Assembly: GCA_031969655.1 (NCBI GenBank)
Contig: DALYJX010000003.1
Coordinates: 1 to 64,000, forward strand
DNA length: 64,000 bases
From: Microseira sp003486305
GTDB lineage: Bacteria; Cyanobacteriota; Cyanobacteriia; Cyanobacteriales; Aerosakkonemataceae
Reading direction: 5' to 3'
Shown piece by piece: positions 1-8,176 of the stretch. The notes beneath the pieces are model-generated. The model was not told where the DNA came from, made no database searches, and saw only the letters and a program-made list of their open reading frames with translations. The stretch's first letter is position 1. The number at the start of each line of letters is the position of its first letter. Made by a program: the position numbers and the translations under genes.

Positions 1-3000
1 AATTGACGGCGGTGGATGTGAAAACGCCGGGATGGGATGCAGAAACGGGCGCTGGATTATTAAATGCAATAGCGGCGATCGAATTAGCGAAGAAAACAAC
101 ACCGCAAGATTATACACCTTTCTCTTGGGTAGCGCCATTTACTTGGGATGGAGAAGGGAAAGTAACGCCTAGCGATCGCGCTGCGAGTGGTGGAAATACT
201 CTAGCGACAGCGGCGGTACAACCAGATCCTAACTTCTCCGATAGCGATACAGTTGATGTCAATAATCGCGAGAAATATTATGAAGTTACTATTGAGCAAC
301 CGGGTTATTTACGCTACACAGTAACCCGGACTAACGGAACAGAATGGTTGCCATCTGTAGAGTGGTTGAGAACAGATGGCAAACCAGTATCGCGTCAATT
401 TTCCTTCGCACCTACTGGTATATCCGGAGGTGCTGCTGGAGGCGGTGGAGATGCAAACTCAACCTCAATGACTAGGGGTATATTTGTTGAACCTGGAACC
501 TATTATCTCAAAACCAGTCTCGTTAATTCTTATCAAAGTCCTGAATTTTGGCTAGACCCCCCTGTTCAGTACACCACAGTTCAGAACTATGACTTATCTA
601 CTGCATTTATTCCCGATTTGCCTGCCACTTTTTCCGGCGCTGCACAATTTAAAACCCCGGATGGACAGAGGGTTGCTGAATTAAATATTTCCAGTCTAGT
701 TAACTACGATCCAGCCAATCCCGACTCGGCAAAAGTACAGTATTGGTTGGATGTCAGCGAGCCAGGAAATTTAACCCTCAAAATAGGTTCTAGTGCTGAT
801 AAAATCGGTCTGCTAGCTAAGAAAATAATCGGGCAAGGAGATGCAAATAGTGAGGGTCAGATATTGTTTTCTAGTGGTGCAATTCGACCCGATCAAGCTC
901 AGTCACTCCAATTATTAAATCTGAACAAAGGGCGTTACTTGCTAGAAGTTTACCCGCGTCGTGGGTCGAACAATCAACCTTTTATTCAGCCTTTCACGAT
1001 TAATGGATTTTTCTCGCGACAAGCACCAAATCCAGGTGAAGGACAAGTTCCAAGTAATGCCGGAACATTTGCTAAAACAGTTACGAGTAATGGGGTAGAT
1101 ACTCATTACTATGCTAATGGTTACTTGAGCGTGCAGCCGAGTGGTTATGCAACTTGGTATACTTACGGTGCGGGAGTTCCTTTACCAACAATTTCAGGGG
1201 CAACACAGCCCGGTGCATCAGTTCCGCCATTTTCTACATTAGGATTGGGAACTCCTACTCCAGTGACAAATGTACCGCCAGATTATGCCGGAAATAGCTT
1301 TAATCAAGCACGCAATATCGGCGTACTTAATGGCACTCAAACTTTTCAAGATTTCTTGGGTGATGCCGATCCATCTGACTATTACCGCTTTGAACTCAAT
1401 AATGATAGCAACCTGAATTGGCGCGTAGATGGATTAAATCCTGGCGTAGATTTTCAACTGTATAAGGCGACTAATAATGGCATTGAATTGCAGTGGAGTA
1501 CAAATACTCCCGCGCCGAATTTTAGTTCGGATATGGCTGGTACATATCCGGGAACTCCAGGCACTTACTACATCCGATTGAAACCTTTTGCCTCTGGTGG
1601 TTCTAACTATAACTTTAGTTTGTCTGCCATTTCCAGAAACACAGCACCAGAAAATTTGCAGTTTAATTTAACTAAGAGCAGCTACAGCTACGGCGAAACT
1701 GTCCGGTTAGATGCCAAGGTTTTTGATCGCAATGGTGCCACTGACATTTCTAAGGTGGAATTTTATTACAAACAGAATGGAACTAACTGGCAATATTTGG
1801 GTAAAAATGAGAGTTTTACCCCGGATGGAAACTGGGCAAATTTCTATTTTAATATTACCAATGCACCAGCAGCTAACTATGAGGTAATGGCTACAGCTTA
1901 CGATTGGGCTGGTCTTGGGAGTAACACTGTTACTGGTGCATTCCAGGTGACAGCACCTTTTGATATTAATGCTAGTCGCTGGTTCCCTGGGGACAAAATA
2001 CTTAGTGGTGAGATGTTGGCTGAATACGATCGCCTGGTAGCTCAGGGTAATTATTTAGGTAATCCCAGCTTTGTCGATACTTCGCCAGCAAAATCTTATT
2101 TTGGCACTGACGTTCAACGAGCTTTCTTCCCAAGCCGAGATTTAGGATATACTTCCATCTGGAAGAGCCAATACGGAACTTTTTCGCTGTCAGGGGCAAT
2201 TGCTGATTACTACACCAATTACTATTTCAGGAAATACGGAGACGATATTTCTAGGAGAAATCCTTCCTTACCAGATGGACTATTTCACATTTACTCTGGT
2301 TTAGGTGTACCGATTTCACCGATTTATAAACAGGCTGATGGCAGTGAAGTAGCGTATTTTGAAGGAGGAATGCTGACAAATCGGAATGGAGTTGTTACGC
2401 CAAATTACAACCAGAATGCCAAACATTTTGAGTTAGTAGGTCAAGGTGCGCCCAACGGAGAGTTGCAGTGGAAAAATGACTATAGTTACTGGAATTGGAA
2501 AAGTGTAGGACAACCAACTAGCCCAGTTCGTCGGATTAATAATGGATGGATTCAAGAATTTACGGGTAGTATCGACAGCGCAGGAGATAGTATCTTCTTG
2601 CTAAAAGATGGTCAGTCAGTTGAAGGAGGTAATGATCTAAACAACATTCCTAATGGTGGCCCATACCGAGTTCAAGGGGAAATTCTGAAAGCCTATCGTT
2701 CTGTAGGCGGACAAGATGGAGTTTTAGGCTTCCCTGTCATCTCACAAGAGCGGGCTGTCAATGGTTATAAAGCGTATCTAGAGTTTGAGAATGGCTCTAT
2801 TGGTATAGATTTTAACGATCGCACAATTATCAAAGACAAGCTTGGACGAAATATTTGGCCTAATATTTCAGCTAACCATTGGAATGCAAGGTTTATCAAC
2901 CGCAATCAAGGGAATGTAGCTGATTACAATAGCTATGATTTCACTAATCCTGCGGCAGTTGTCGATCTTGGGGAACAAAAACAGGGCAATGGACTGATCG

Positions 3001-5192
3001 GCCTCCATAAAGATTTTGGTGAAGGAAGCCCTGCAAACGGAGTGCAAAATGATTACTTTGCGATGTTGGCATGGACTCGCACATATTTAGAGGCTGGAAA
3101 AACTTACAAAATCACGACTCAATCCGATGACGGTACGTGGTTCATGCTTAAAAAGGCTGGGACTGATAACTGGATTAATAATCTTGCACCCGGTAATGAT
3201 GGGGGAGATTGGCGCGATCGCAGTGCTACTGAACCTGCAAAGACAGTTCAATTCAAAGTTAATGAATCGGGCGAATACGATTTTCATGTCCAGTATTACG
3301 ACAAAACTGGCTTTTCTACAATTAATGTCAACCTAGAAGAAACTCAGCCATTCCCAACAAATCCTCAACCCCAAACAAGTATCTGGTCGCAGAAAGTTAA
3401 TGGTGTCCTCGACGGACTGAATGGGGAGTTTCAAATTACGGCTCCAAAGGGCGGGTATGCTGGAGAATGCGTAAGTTTTGTCAAGCGATTTACTCAAAGC
3501 CTTGGCGTTAATATGAATCCAATGGGAGGCGAAGGCCCAGGAAAAGGGGGAGCAAGATTCGGTTTTATCAATTTCAACAAACCAGGTCTTTCTCTTTCAT
3601 CTACTCAGGCTGACAAAATCGTATTCACAGGGAACGAACAGCCTCAAGTAGGAGATATAATCTTTTTCGACAAAACCTCCTCAAATCCTTACGGTCACGT
3701 TGCAGTTGTTCAGTCGGTTTTAGGTGATGGAAGGGTAATTATTCAGGAGTCTAATGCTAACGGGAAAGCTCCTAACACTTACGTTACACGCGGCGAGATT
3801 AATTTAAACGCAAAACCCCCGCGTCGTGGTCTTGGCGCTGTCATGGGATGGCTACGCCTGAAGAACTCTGAAAGTGTAAGTTCTGGTAGTGGGTCGAGTG
3901 GTGGTGGTTTTGCCAGCGGTGGTGGTAATCCAATTGGCGGCGGGTCGCCTAGTGGCGGTGGCGATCCGGGTAGTTTCCCTGGCAGTAGTGGAACAACCGC
4001 ATTTCCATATATTTCTATCACCAGTACATCTGATGCGGCTGATGGAGATACCAACGTTACTCCTGGAGGCACAATCAACATCAGGGGTAAACTCAAAAAT
4101 GAACAAACCGTCAACTTCTACCTTGGTAACACCCAACTCACAACAGATTACATTACTAAAGATGGTGAAGATTTTTATGGAAGTTTCAGAATTCCAAATA
4201 GTGTAGCTCCAGAAAGCTATCAAGTCAAAGCTATTGTTAATAGCAGTCAAGGTTTCTATGCAGATGCTTTGGGACAATTGATAAATGTGGGATATTCAAG
4301 CCTTTGGCAGCCAACTGAGAATGCTGAAGGGGGAAACTTCAATGTGGGAATAATTCCATTTGATAACTTGGGTAATAATGGCACCCAGATAATTAGAACC
4401 AATGCTACTAATACCTGGGTTGTTTCACATGGCTTTACTGGCAGTCCGAATAACTGGAATATAAATAACCTCGCCAGAGGTTTGGATGAGATTGTTGATG
4501 GTAAATGGCTGGGTATAAATACTCTAATCGGCTCAAATGACCAAGTATTAGTAGTAGATTGGAGTCAAGGAGCTGATCGTTGGCTTATTGATTACGGGAC
4601 TGGAGCTTCAAGAGTCGATGATGCGGGAAGAGAAGTAGCAGATATGCTACGAAAGGCAGGAGTAAATCCTCAAAGCGTTAACTTCATCGGTCACAGTCTT
4701 GGTGCTTATGTCAGTGCCTATGCTGCTCAGAACTTGGGTGAAGTAAATACGCTAACACTTTTAGATCCAGCAATAGAGTTTTCTATAAATACCTTGGTAA
4801 ATGCGCCAAGATTTGATAATGTGTCTAAATTTGCTACTCAATTCGGTAGCACTACTACGTTGGGTACTCAGCGAACAACTGCCGATGAGAGCTACTGGGT
4901 AGACTTTGCCGGAATAAACTTTAATGATGAACATGGAGATGTTGTAACATGGTTTATAGATAATCTACGAAGACCAAATACAAGCCCTTATGGTACTATG
5001 CAATCCTTTGATATGCTTACGAATAGACCCAGAACTTCTAAGCTAAACCTCAACATGAATTACAATGACAGGAATGGATGGGAAGCAACTCTTATTTCTG
5101 AAAGGCGCACTGATGGTTGGTGGACATCCAGAAATGAAATTTGGAAAGGTAAAGTTGACCGTTCAGAGCTTCCTGGTGTTGCTTACGGATGA
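1..5192 (+). CDS. Large secreted multidomain protein, subtilase tail plus PPC, CHAP and lipase-like domains (5' partial)
   Basis: The reading frame is open at the left edge, so the N-terminus is missing; the TTG at position 3 is not a convincing start. The first ~35 residues (PGWDAETGAGLLNAIAA) look like the end of a subtilisin-type S8 catalytic domain. Counting from position 3, a PPC-like beta domain follows (about 430-547), an Ig-like domain (550-645), an LGFP-like region (LGFPVISQE, about 665-935) and a PA14-like segment (960-1115). A CHAP-type amidase/peptidase then has Cys in GECVSFVKRF and His in GHVAVVQS (about 1150-1260). A Gly/Ser-rich linker, another Ig-like domain and a lipase-like alpha/beta hydrolase with GHSLGAY (nucleophile Ser about 1565) finish the protein. 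It is probably an exported or surface hydrolase acting on proteins, peptidoglycan and esters. The domain calls are from motifs, and the substrates are unknown. Confidence 0.75.
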   Translation, partial: LTAVDVKTPGWDAETGAGLLNAIAAIELAKKTTPQDYTPFSWVAPFTWDGEGKVTPSDRAASGGNTLATAAVQPDPNFSDSDTVDVNNREKYYEVTIEQPGYLRYTVTRTNGTEWLPSVEWLRTDGKPVSRQFSFAPTGISGGAAGGGGDANSTSMTRGIFVEPGTYYLKTSLVNSYQSPEFWLDPPVQYTTVQNYDLSTAFIPDLPATFSGAAQFKTPDGQRVAELNISSLVNYDPANPDSAKVQYWLDVSEPGNLTLKIGSSADKIGLLAKKIIGQGDANSEGQILFSSGAIRPDQAQSLQLLNLNKGRYLLEVYPRRGSNNQPFIQPFTINGFFSRQAPNPGEGQVPSNAGTFAKTVTSNGVDTHYYANGYLSVQPSGYATWYTYGAGVPLPTISGATQPGASVPPFSTLGLGTPTPVTNVPPDYAGNSFNQARNIGVLNGTQTFQDFLGDADPSDYYRFELNNDSNLNWRVDGLNPGVDFQLYKATNNGIELQWSTNTPAPNFSSDMAGTYPGTPGTYYIRLKPFASGGSNYNFSLSAISRNTAPENLQFNLTKSSYSYGETVRLDAKVFDRNGATDISKVEFYYKQNGTNWQYLGKNESFTPDGNWANFYFNITNAPAANYEVMATAYDWAGLGSNTVTGAFQVTAPFDINASRWFPGDKILSGEMLAEYDRLVAQGNYLGNPSFVDTSPAKSYFGTDVQRAFFPSRDLGYTSIWKSQYGTFSLSGAIADYYTNYYFRKYGDDISRRNPSLPDGLFHIYSGLGVPISPIYKQADGSEVAYFEGGMLTNRNGVVTPNYNQNAKHFELVGQGAPNGELQWKNDYSYWNWKSVGQPTSPVRRINNGWIQEFTGSIDSAGDSIFLLKDGQSVEGGNDLNNIPNGGPYRVQGEILKAYRSVGGQDGVLGFPVISQERAVNGYKAYLEFENGSIGIDFNDRTIIKDKLGRNIWPNISANHWNARFINRNQGNVADYNSYDFTNPAAVVDLGEQKQGNGLIGLHKDFGEGSPANGVQNDYFAMLAWTRTYLEAGKTYKITTQSDDGTWFMLKKAGTDNWINNLAPGNDGGDWRDRSATEPAKTVQFKVNESGEYDFHVQYYDKTGFSTINVNLEETQPFPTNPQPQTSIWSQKVNGVLDGLNGEFQITAPKGGYAGECVSFVKRFTQSLGVNMNPMGGEGPGKGGARFGFINFNKPGLSLSSTQADKIVFTGNEQPQVGDIIFFDKTSSNPYGHVAVVQSVLGDGRVIIQESNANGKAPNTYVTRGEINLNAKPPRRGLGAVMGWLRLKNSESVSSGSGSSGGGFASGGGNPIGGGSPSGGGDPGSFPGSSGTTAFPYISITSTSDAADGDTNVTPGGTINIRGKLKNEQTVNFYLGNTQLTTDYITKDGEDFYGSFRIPNSVAPESYQVKAIVNSSQGFYADALGQLINVGYSSLWQPTENAEGGNFNVGIIPFDNLGNNGTQIIRTNATNTWVVSHGFTGSPNNWNINNLARGLDEIVDGKWLGINTLIGSNDQVLVVDWSQGADRWLIDYGTGASRVDDAGREVADMLRKAGVNPQSVNFIGHSLGAYVSAYAAQNLGEVNTLTLLDPAIEFSINTLVNAPRFDNVSKFATQFGSTTTLGTQRTTADESYWVDFAGINFNDEHGDVVTWFIDNLRRPNTSPYGTMQSFDMLTNRPRTSKLNLNMNYNDRNGWEATLISERRTDGWWTSRNEIWKGKVDRSELPGVAYG

Positions 5193-5350
5193 GTAATAAG
5201 GCATTTTGGTTTCTGTATGGAGGTACGATCGCGGGTGTACCAGACCTGCGATTGCTTTTTTGAAATGGGTTGAAAGTGCAATCGCATTTGTTGAATTATA
5301 AAATGCGATCGCGCTCTCCGGATGGAAAAACTGCCAGTTCTTCCTCTGCT

Positions 5351-5719
5351 ATGCCCCAATCCATCCAGCAAGAAGCTCAAGCCATTGTGGATAGTCTTGC
5401 ATCCATTCCCTTTGAGGATTGTATTCCCCTTTCTAAAGAATTTCGCGAACTTCCTATGACTGCTGGTATCTACGCAGTCAAGCATCGCACCCTTGGAATC
5501 CTCTACATTGGCAAAACCAGAACACTACGCGATCGCTTTCGTGGGGGTCACAAAGCTTTACTTTGGGCATTTATTGAAGAATTGAAAGCCACAGACATCC
5601 GCATCGCCTTTTACCAATTAGATTTTACTCAGTGGATACAGCTATCATCAGAGTTAGAAAGCCTAATCATCCAAGCTATTAACCCACCCTATAACGTAAA
5701 AATTCCAGCGAGGGACTAA
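5351..5719 (+). CDS. GIY-YIG nuclease family protein, copy A
   Basis: A protein of 122 residues with the GIY motif in AGIYAVKHRT and the YIG motif in ILYIGKTRTLRDRF, followed by a conserved His/Lys segment (GGHKALLW). The putative metal-binding Glu lies in ELESLIIQAINPPYN. This is the minimal catalytic fold of the GIY-YIG endonuclease superfamily with no visible DNA-binding extension. The ATG at 5351 (MPQSIQQ) was chosen over an upstream ATG at 5270 because it matches the start of copy B. Its partner gene begins 4 nt downstream. The biological role is not known. Confidence 0.8.
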   Translation: MPQSIQQEAQAIVDSLASIPFEDCIPLSKEFRELPMTAGIYAVKHRTLGILYIGKTRTLRDRFRGGHKALLWAFIEELKATDIRIAFYQLDFTQWIQLSSELESLIIQAINPPYNVKIPARD

Positions 5720-5723
5720 CACT

Positions 5724-5933
5724 ATGCAAACACAGCCTGCTATCACCCAACATCTCTCCCCTGAATTAGCACAAATCTTTCTCGAAGGATTACCCGAACA
5801 CATTCGTACCGGACTGGAAATGCGAGCTAAAACAATGAACTATCCAGTTTGGGCAGTAATTGAAATGGCGATCGCAGGCTATCTTGATGAAGAAGCTCTA
5901 TCCTTTGTTGATTGTAAGCCTAAGCTTGAATAG
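5724..5933 (+). CDS. Small conserved protein paired with GIY-YIG gene, copy A
   Basis: A protein of 69 residues that begins MQTQPAITQHLSPELAQIF. It shares with the copy at 6397 the patterns LPE-IR--L--RA and EMAIA-(F/Y)LD-EAL-F-DC. It looks like a compact helical protein, perhaps a ribbon-helix-helix or antitoxin-like partner, but no family is recognised. It starts 4 nt after the nuclease stop, so the two are probably translated together. Confidence 0.65.
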   Translation: MQTQPAITQHLSPELAQIFLEGLPEHIRTGLEMRAKTMNYPVWAVIEMAIAGYLDEEALSFVDCKPKLE

Positions 5934-6023
5934 CGATCGCCCTTTTTGGGATGTGAGTGCTGGTGGGGATGTGGGTGCGATCGCACTCTCCGGATGGAAA
6001 AATTGCGATCGCTTCTAATATAT

Positions 6024-6392
6024 ATGACCGATTCCATCGGGCAACAAGCACGCCAAATTCTTGATACTCTGACATCAATTCCTTTCGAGCAATGCCAACC
6101 AATCACTCGCAGCTTTAACAACATTCCGCCTCGCCCTGGACTGTACGCAGTCAGACATCGCACGGAAGGACTACTTTATATTGGCAAAACCAAAAGTTTG
6201 CGTGGGCGCTTCAGTGGTGGTCACAAAGCCTTTTTATGGGCATGGCTCGATCGATACAATGATGAAGATGTTCGCATCGCCATTCATTTGCTCTCACCTT
6301 GGGAAACCCCTGCGCTACTATTAGAACTAGAAACAATTATCTTACGAGCAACTGAGCCACCCTACAACGTCCAAATTCCTCCAGAACAATAG
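6024..6392 (+). CDS. GIY-YIG nuclease family protein, copy B
   Basis: A protein of 122 residues starting MTDSIGQQAR, paralogous to copy A. GIY is replaced by GLY (PGLYAVRHRT) and YIG is kept (LLYIGKTKSLRGRF). The GGHKAFLW segment and the C-terminal ELETIILRATEPPYN, with the expected metal-binding Glu, are present. An in-frame ATG at 5946 would add a Cys-rich extension absent from copy A, so the internal ATG is preferred. The small partner follows after 4 nt. Confidence 0.8.
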   Translation: MTDSIGQQARQILDTLTSIPFEQCQPITRSFNNIPPRPGLYAVRHRTEGLLYIGKTKSLRGRFSGGHKAFLWAWLDRYNDEDVRIAIHLLSPWETPALLLELETIILRATEPPYNVQIPPEQ

Positions 6393-6396
6393 ACCC

Positions 6397-6603
6397 ATGC
6401 AGACTACTAGCTTAGAACAACTATCTGCTGCTGACGCTCAAGCTATTCTCGATCGCCTACCTGAACGAATCCGACTCGCGCTTGTTGCACGCGCTGCCGA
6501 AATTGAGTACCCGATCGAAACCGTTGTCGAAATGGCAATAGCTAGCTTTCTTGATTCCGAAGCTTTGGGTTTTGCAGACTGCTTCCCTGGGCGGGGTCAA
6601 TAG
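6397..6603 (+). CDS. Small conserved protein paired with GIY-YIG gene, copy B
   Basis: A protein of 68 residues, diverged from the copy at 5724, with the shared elements LPERIRLAL, EMAIASFLD and EALGFADC. Two diverged copies with identical spacing to a nuclease gene argue that this is a real gene and a functional partner. No function can be named. Confidence 0.65.
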   Translation: MQTTSLEQLSAADAQAILDRLPERIRLALVARAAEIEYPIETVVEMAIASFLDSEALGFADCFPGRGQ

Positions 6604-6718
6604 TTGCCTTTTGGGGTCATAAGTCGTTTAAAGATTGCTGTAGAGCGATATTCGATACTTCGGAGAGCCATTCGCTTTCAGTGGTTTGTTTGGCTACGGA
6701 AAGCCGCCCTCCGCTACG

Positions 6719-7120
6719 CTAAGGTTTCTGAGTCGCGATCGCTAATTTAGCCCCCTCAATCCGACGCAACTTATCCATCACCTCCACCACTTGACCGTGG
6801 TTAACCCCTTTATCTGCATTCAACACAATTAGTAACTCTTGGTCGGGCTTTCGCAGCTTTTGCACCGCAGCTTCAAGCGCCTCTAATCCAACAGACTCGC
6901 GATTGACAGCTAACTGTCCCACCTGGTCAATTGTCACCGTCACAGATGCAGGTGGTTGAGTTTTCCCCGAAGATGCACTGGGCAAATTCACCGATAACCC
7001 TTCCGACCGGCTTAAAAACAGCGAAGACATAATAAAAAATGTCAGAATCGCAAACACCACATCGATCATCGGCACGATGTTGATCTGAGGTGGGATATCT
7101 GGTTCATCGGGTAGACGCAT
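6719..7120 (-). CDS. exbD: ExbD/TolR-type energy transducer subunit
   Basis: A protein of 133 residues with the ExbD/TolR layout: a short cytoplasmic N-terminus (MRLPDEPDIPPQINIVPMIDVVFAIL), one membrane helix carrying the conserved Asp of MIDVVFAILTFF, and a periplasmic domain. The Asp carries protons in the ExbBD motor that powers TonB. Its start overlaps the 3' end of exbB by 17 nt, so the two form an operon. The divergent tonB gene and the TonB-dependent receptor downstream point to ferric-siderophore uptake. TolR is an alternative name for the same fold, but the linkage to tonB favours ExbD. Confidence 0.9.
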   Translation of the reverse strand: MRLPDEPDIPPQINIVPMIDVVFAILTFFIMSSLFLSRSEGLSVNLPSASSGKTQPPASVTVTIDQVGQLAVNRESVGLEALEAAVQKLRKPDQELLIVLNADKGVNHGQVVEVMDKLRRIEGAKLAIATQKP

Positions 7121-7757
7121 AAGATTTTTCTCCTCGTTCGTAGCGACGGCGATACAGCAGTTCTAGCTGACCGCTGTATTCTTGAATCCGAGCAATTTGA
7201 CGCAGGTAAAACCCACGAAATGTATTGGCAAACAACAGGGTAAAAATTGCGACAATCAATCCCGTCGCGGTTGACACCAGCGCCTCGCTGATACCCGCCG
7301 AGACACCAGCGGTTTTCGTTCCGCCTACGTCACCCAGAGTCAGCGAACCAAACGAGGTTATCAATCCCGTCACGGTACCTAATAAACCCAGTAGGGGTGC
7401 AAGGCTGATAATGGTATCGAATATGTTGTTAAACCGTTTCAGCACCGGGATTTCAGCTTGCGCTTCGCTTTCCAATGCCAAGCGAAATTCTTCTGGATTC
7501 GGATCTTCCAATAGCAAAGCACCCAGAAATATCCTCGCTATTGGCAAATCGGCATTGAGCTTGAGTTTATCTATTGCACCAACTACATTGTCGCGGCGGT
7601 AGAGAGTTAACACATCTCGCACCACCTGTGTTTGTCGTCGGTTAACGCGAAACCAAAACGCGATCCGCTCGAAGATTAATGCGATCGCTACTACAGAAAA
7701 TATCAGTAGGGGCCACATGACGATGCCGCCCGCCGAAAACAGCTTACTAAATCCCAT
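7104..7757 (-). CDS. exbB: ExbB/TolQ/MotA-type proton channel protein
   Basis: A protein of 217 residues with three predicted membrane helices: an N-terminal one (IVMWPLLIFSVVAIALIF) and two near residues 115-180 containing the family signature APLLGLLGTVTGLI and the segment ALVSTATGLIVAIFTLLF. ExbB forms the pentameric inner-membrane stator around ExbD. It is the first gene of an exbB-exbD operon read away from tonB, and the 419-nt gap to tonB must hold both promoters. Confidence 0.92.
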   Translation of the reverse strand: MGFSKLFSAGGIVMWPLLIFSVVAIALIFERIAFWFRVNRRQTQVVRDVLTLYRRDNVVGAIDKLKLNADLPIARIFLGALLLEDPNPEEFRLALESEAQAEIPVLKRFNNIFDTIISLAPLLGLLGTVTGLITSFGSLTLGDVGGTKTAGVSAGISEALVSTATGLIVAIFTLLFANTFRGFYLRQIARIQEYSGQLELLYRRRYERGEKSYASTR

Positions 7758-8176
7758 AGGTTGCTAATAGGGCAATTAAAAATCCTGGTGTTGCGTACTA
7801 GAGTGCTGAATTAGCTAACATCTCATGAAAGCCTACCTTTACTGCAAATCTCTGTCAAGTTATTTTTGATTTTTTTAATCAACTAGCAACGGTGCGATCG
7901 CCCAATATTGCTTGGGTCGAAGGAAAGTTGTTGCTCAAGACTTGCTCCAAAAGCCCGTGCGCCTGCGCTATGCTGCGGAAGCTTTAGCAGAGAAGGGATA
8001 AGAGCCAATACTTACTATTATCCGGTTATTAGCCCCAACTTAACGTAAATTTTTTTTACATTTTCTGGTAACAAAACTTTTAAAGTCCCCCTTCAAAAGC
8101 CCATTCCTTTAAATAATTCTTCAGTTTTTTTTGCTTGACATGGGTGTAGAGAGCGTCTTAACCTGGCGAAAGTCAG
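7758..8176. promoter_or_regulatory. Divergent exbB/tonB promoter region with AT-rich palindromes
   Basis: No gene is seen here. Two AT-rich inverted repeats stand out: TTGATT-N5-AATCAA at 7866-7882 and GTAAA-N5-TTTAC at 8045-8059. A TTGACA hexamer lies at 8135-8140, 37 nt before the tonB ATG. The palindromes are candidate iron-repressor (Fur) operators by position and composition only. Confidence 0.35.

Larger units (their letters stand above)
5304..6603 (+). repeat. Tandem duplication of a two-gene unit (GIY-YIG gene plus small gene)
   Basis: Two units, 5304-5933 and 5976-6603, each start with the same leader (HIP1 site followed by CTCCGGATGGAAAAA). Each then carries a GIY-YIG gene, a 4-nt gap and a small ~68-residue gene. 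The proteins are clearly paralogous but diverged, so the duplication is old and both copies stayed intact. Confidence 0.85.

Noticed and set aside
3852..4277. Antisense open frame of 141 codons in the large secreted protein gene
   Set aside because: It overlaps the Gly/Ser linker, whose repetitive codons keep other frames open; the product is low complexity.
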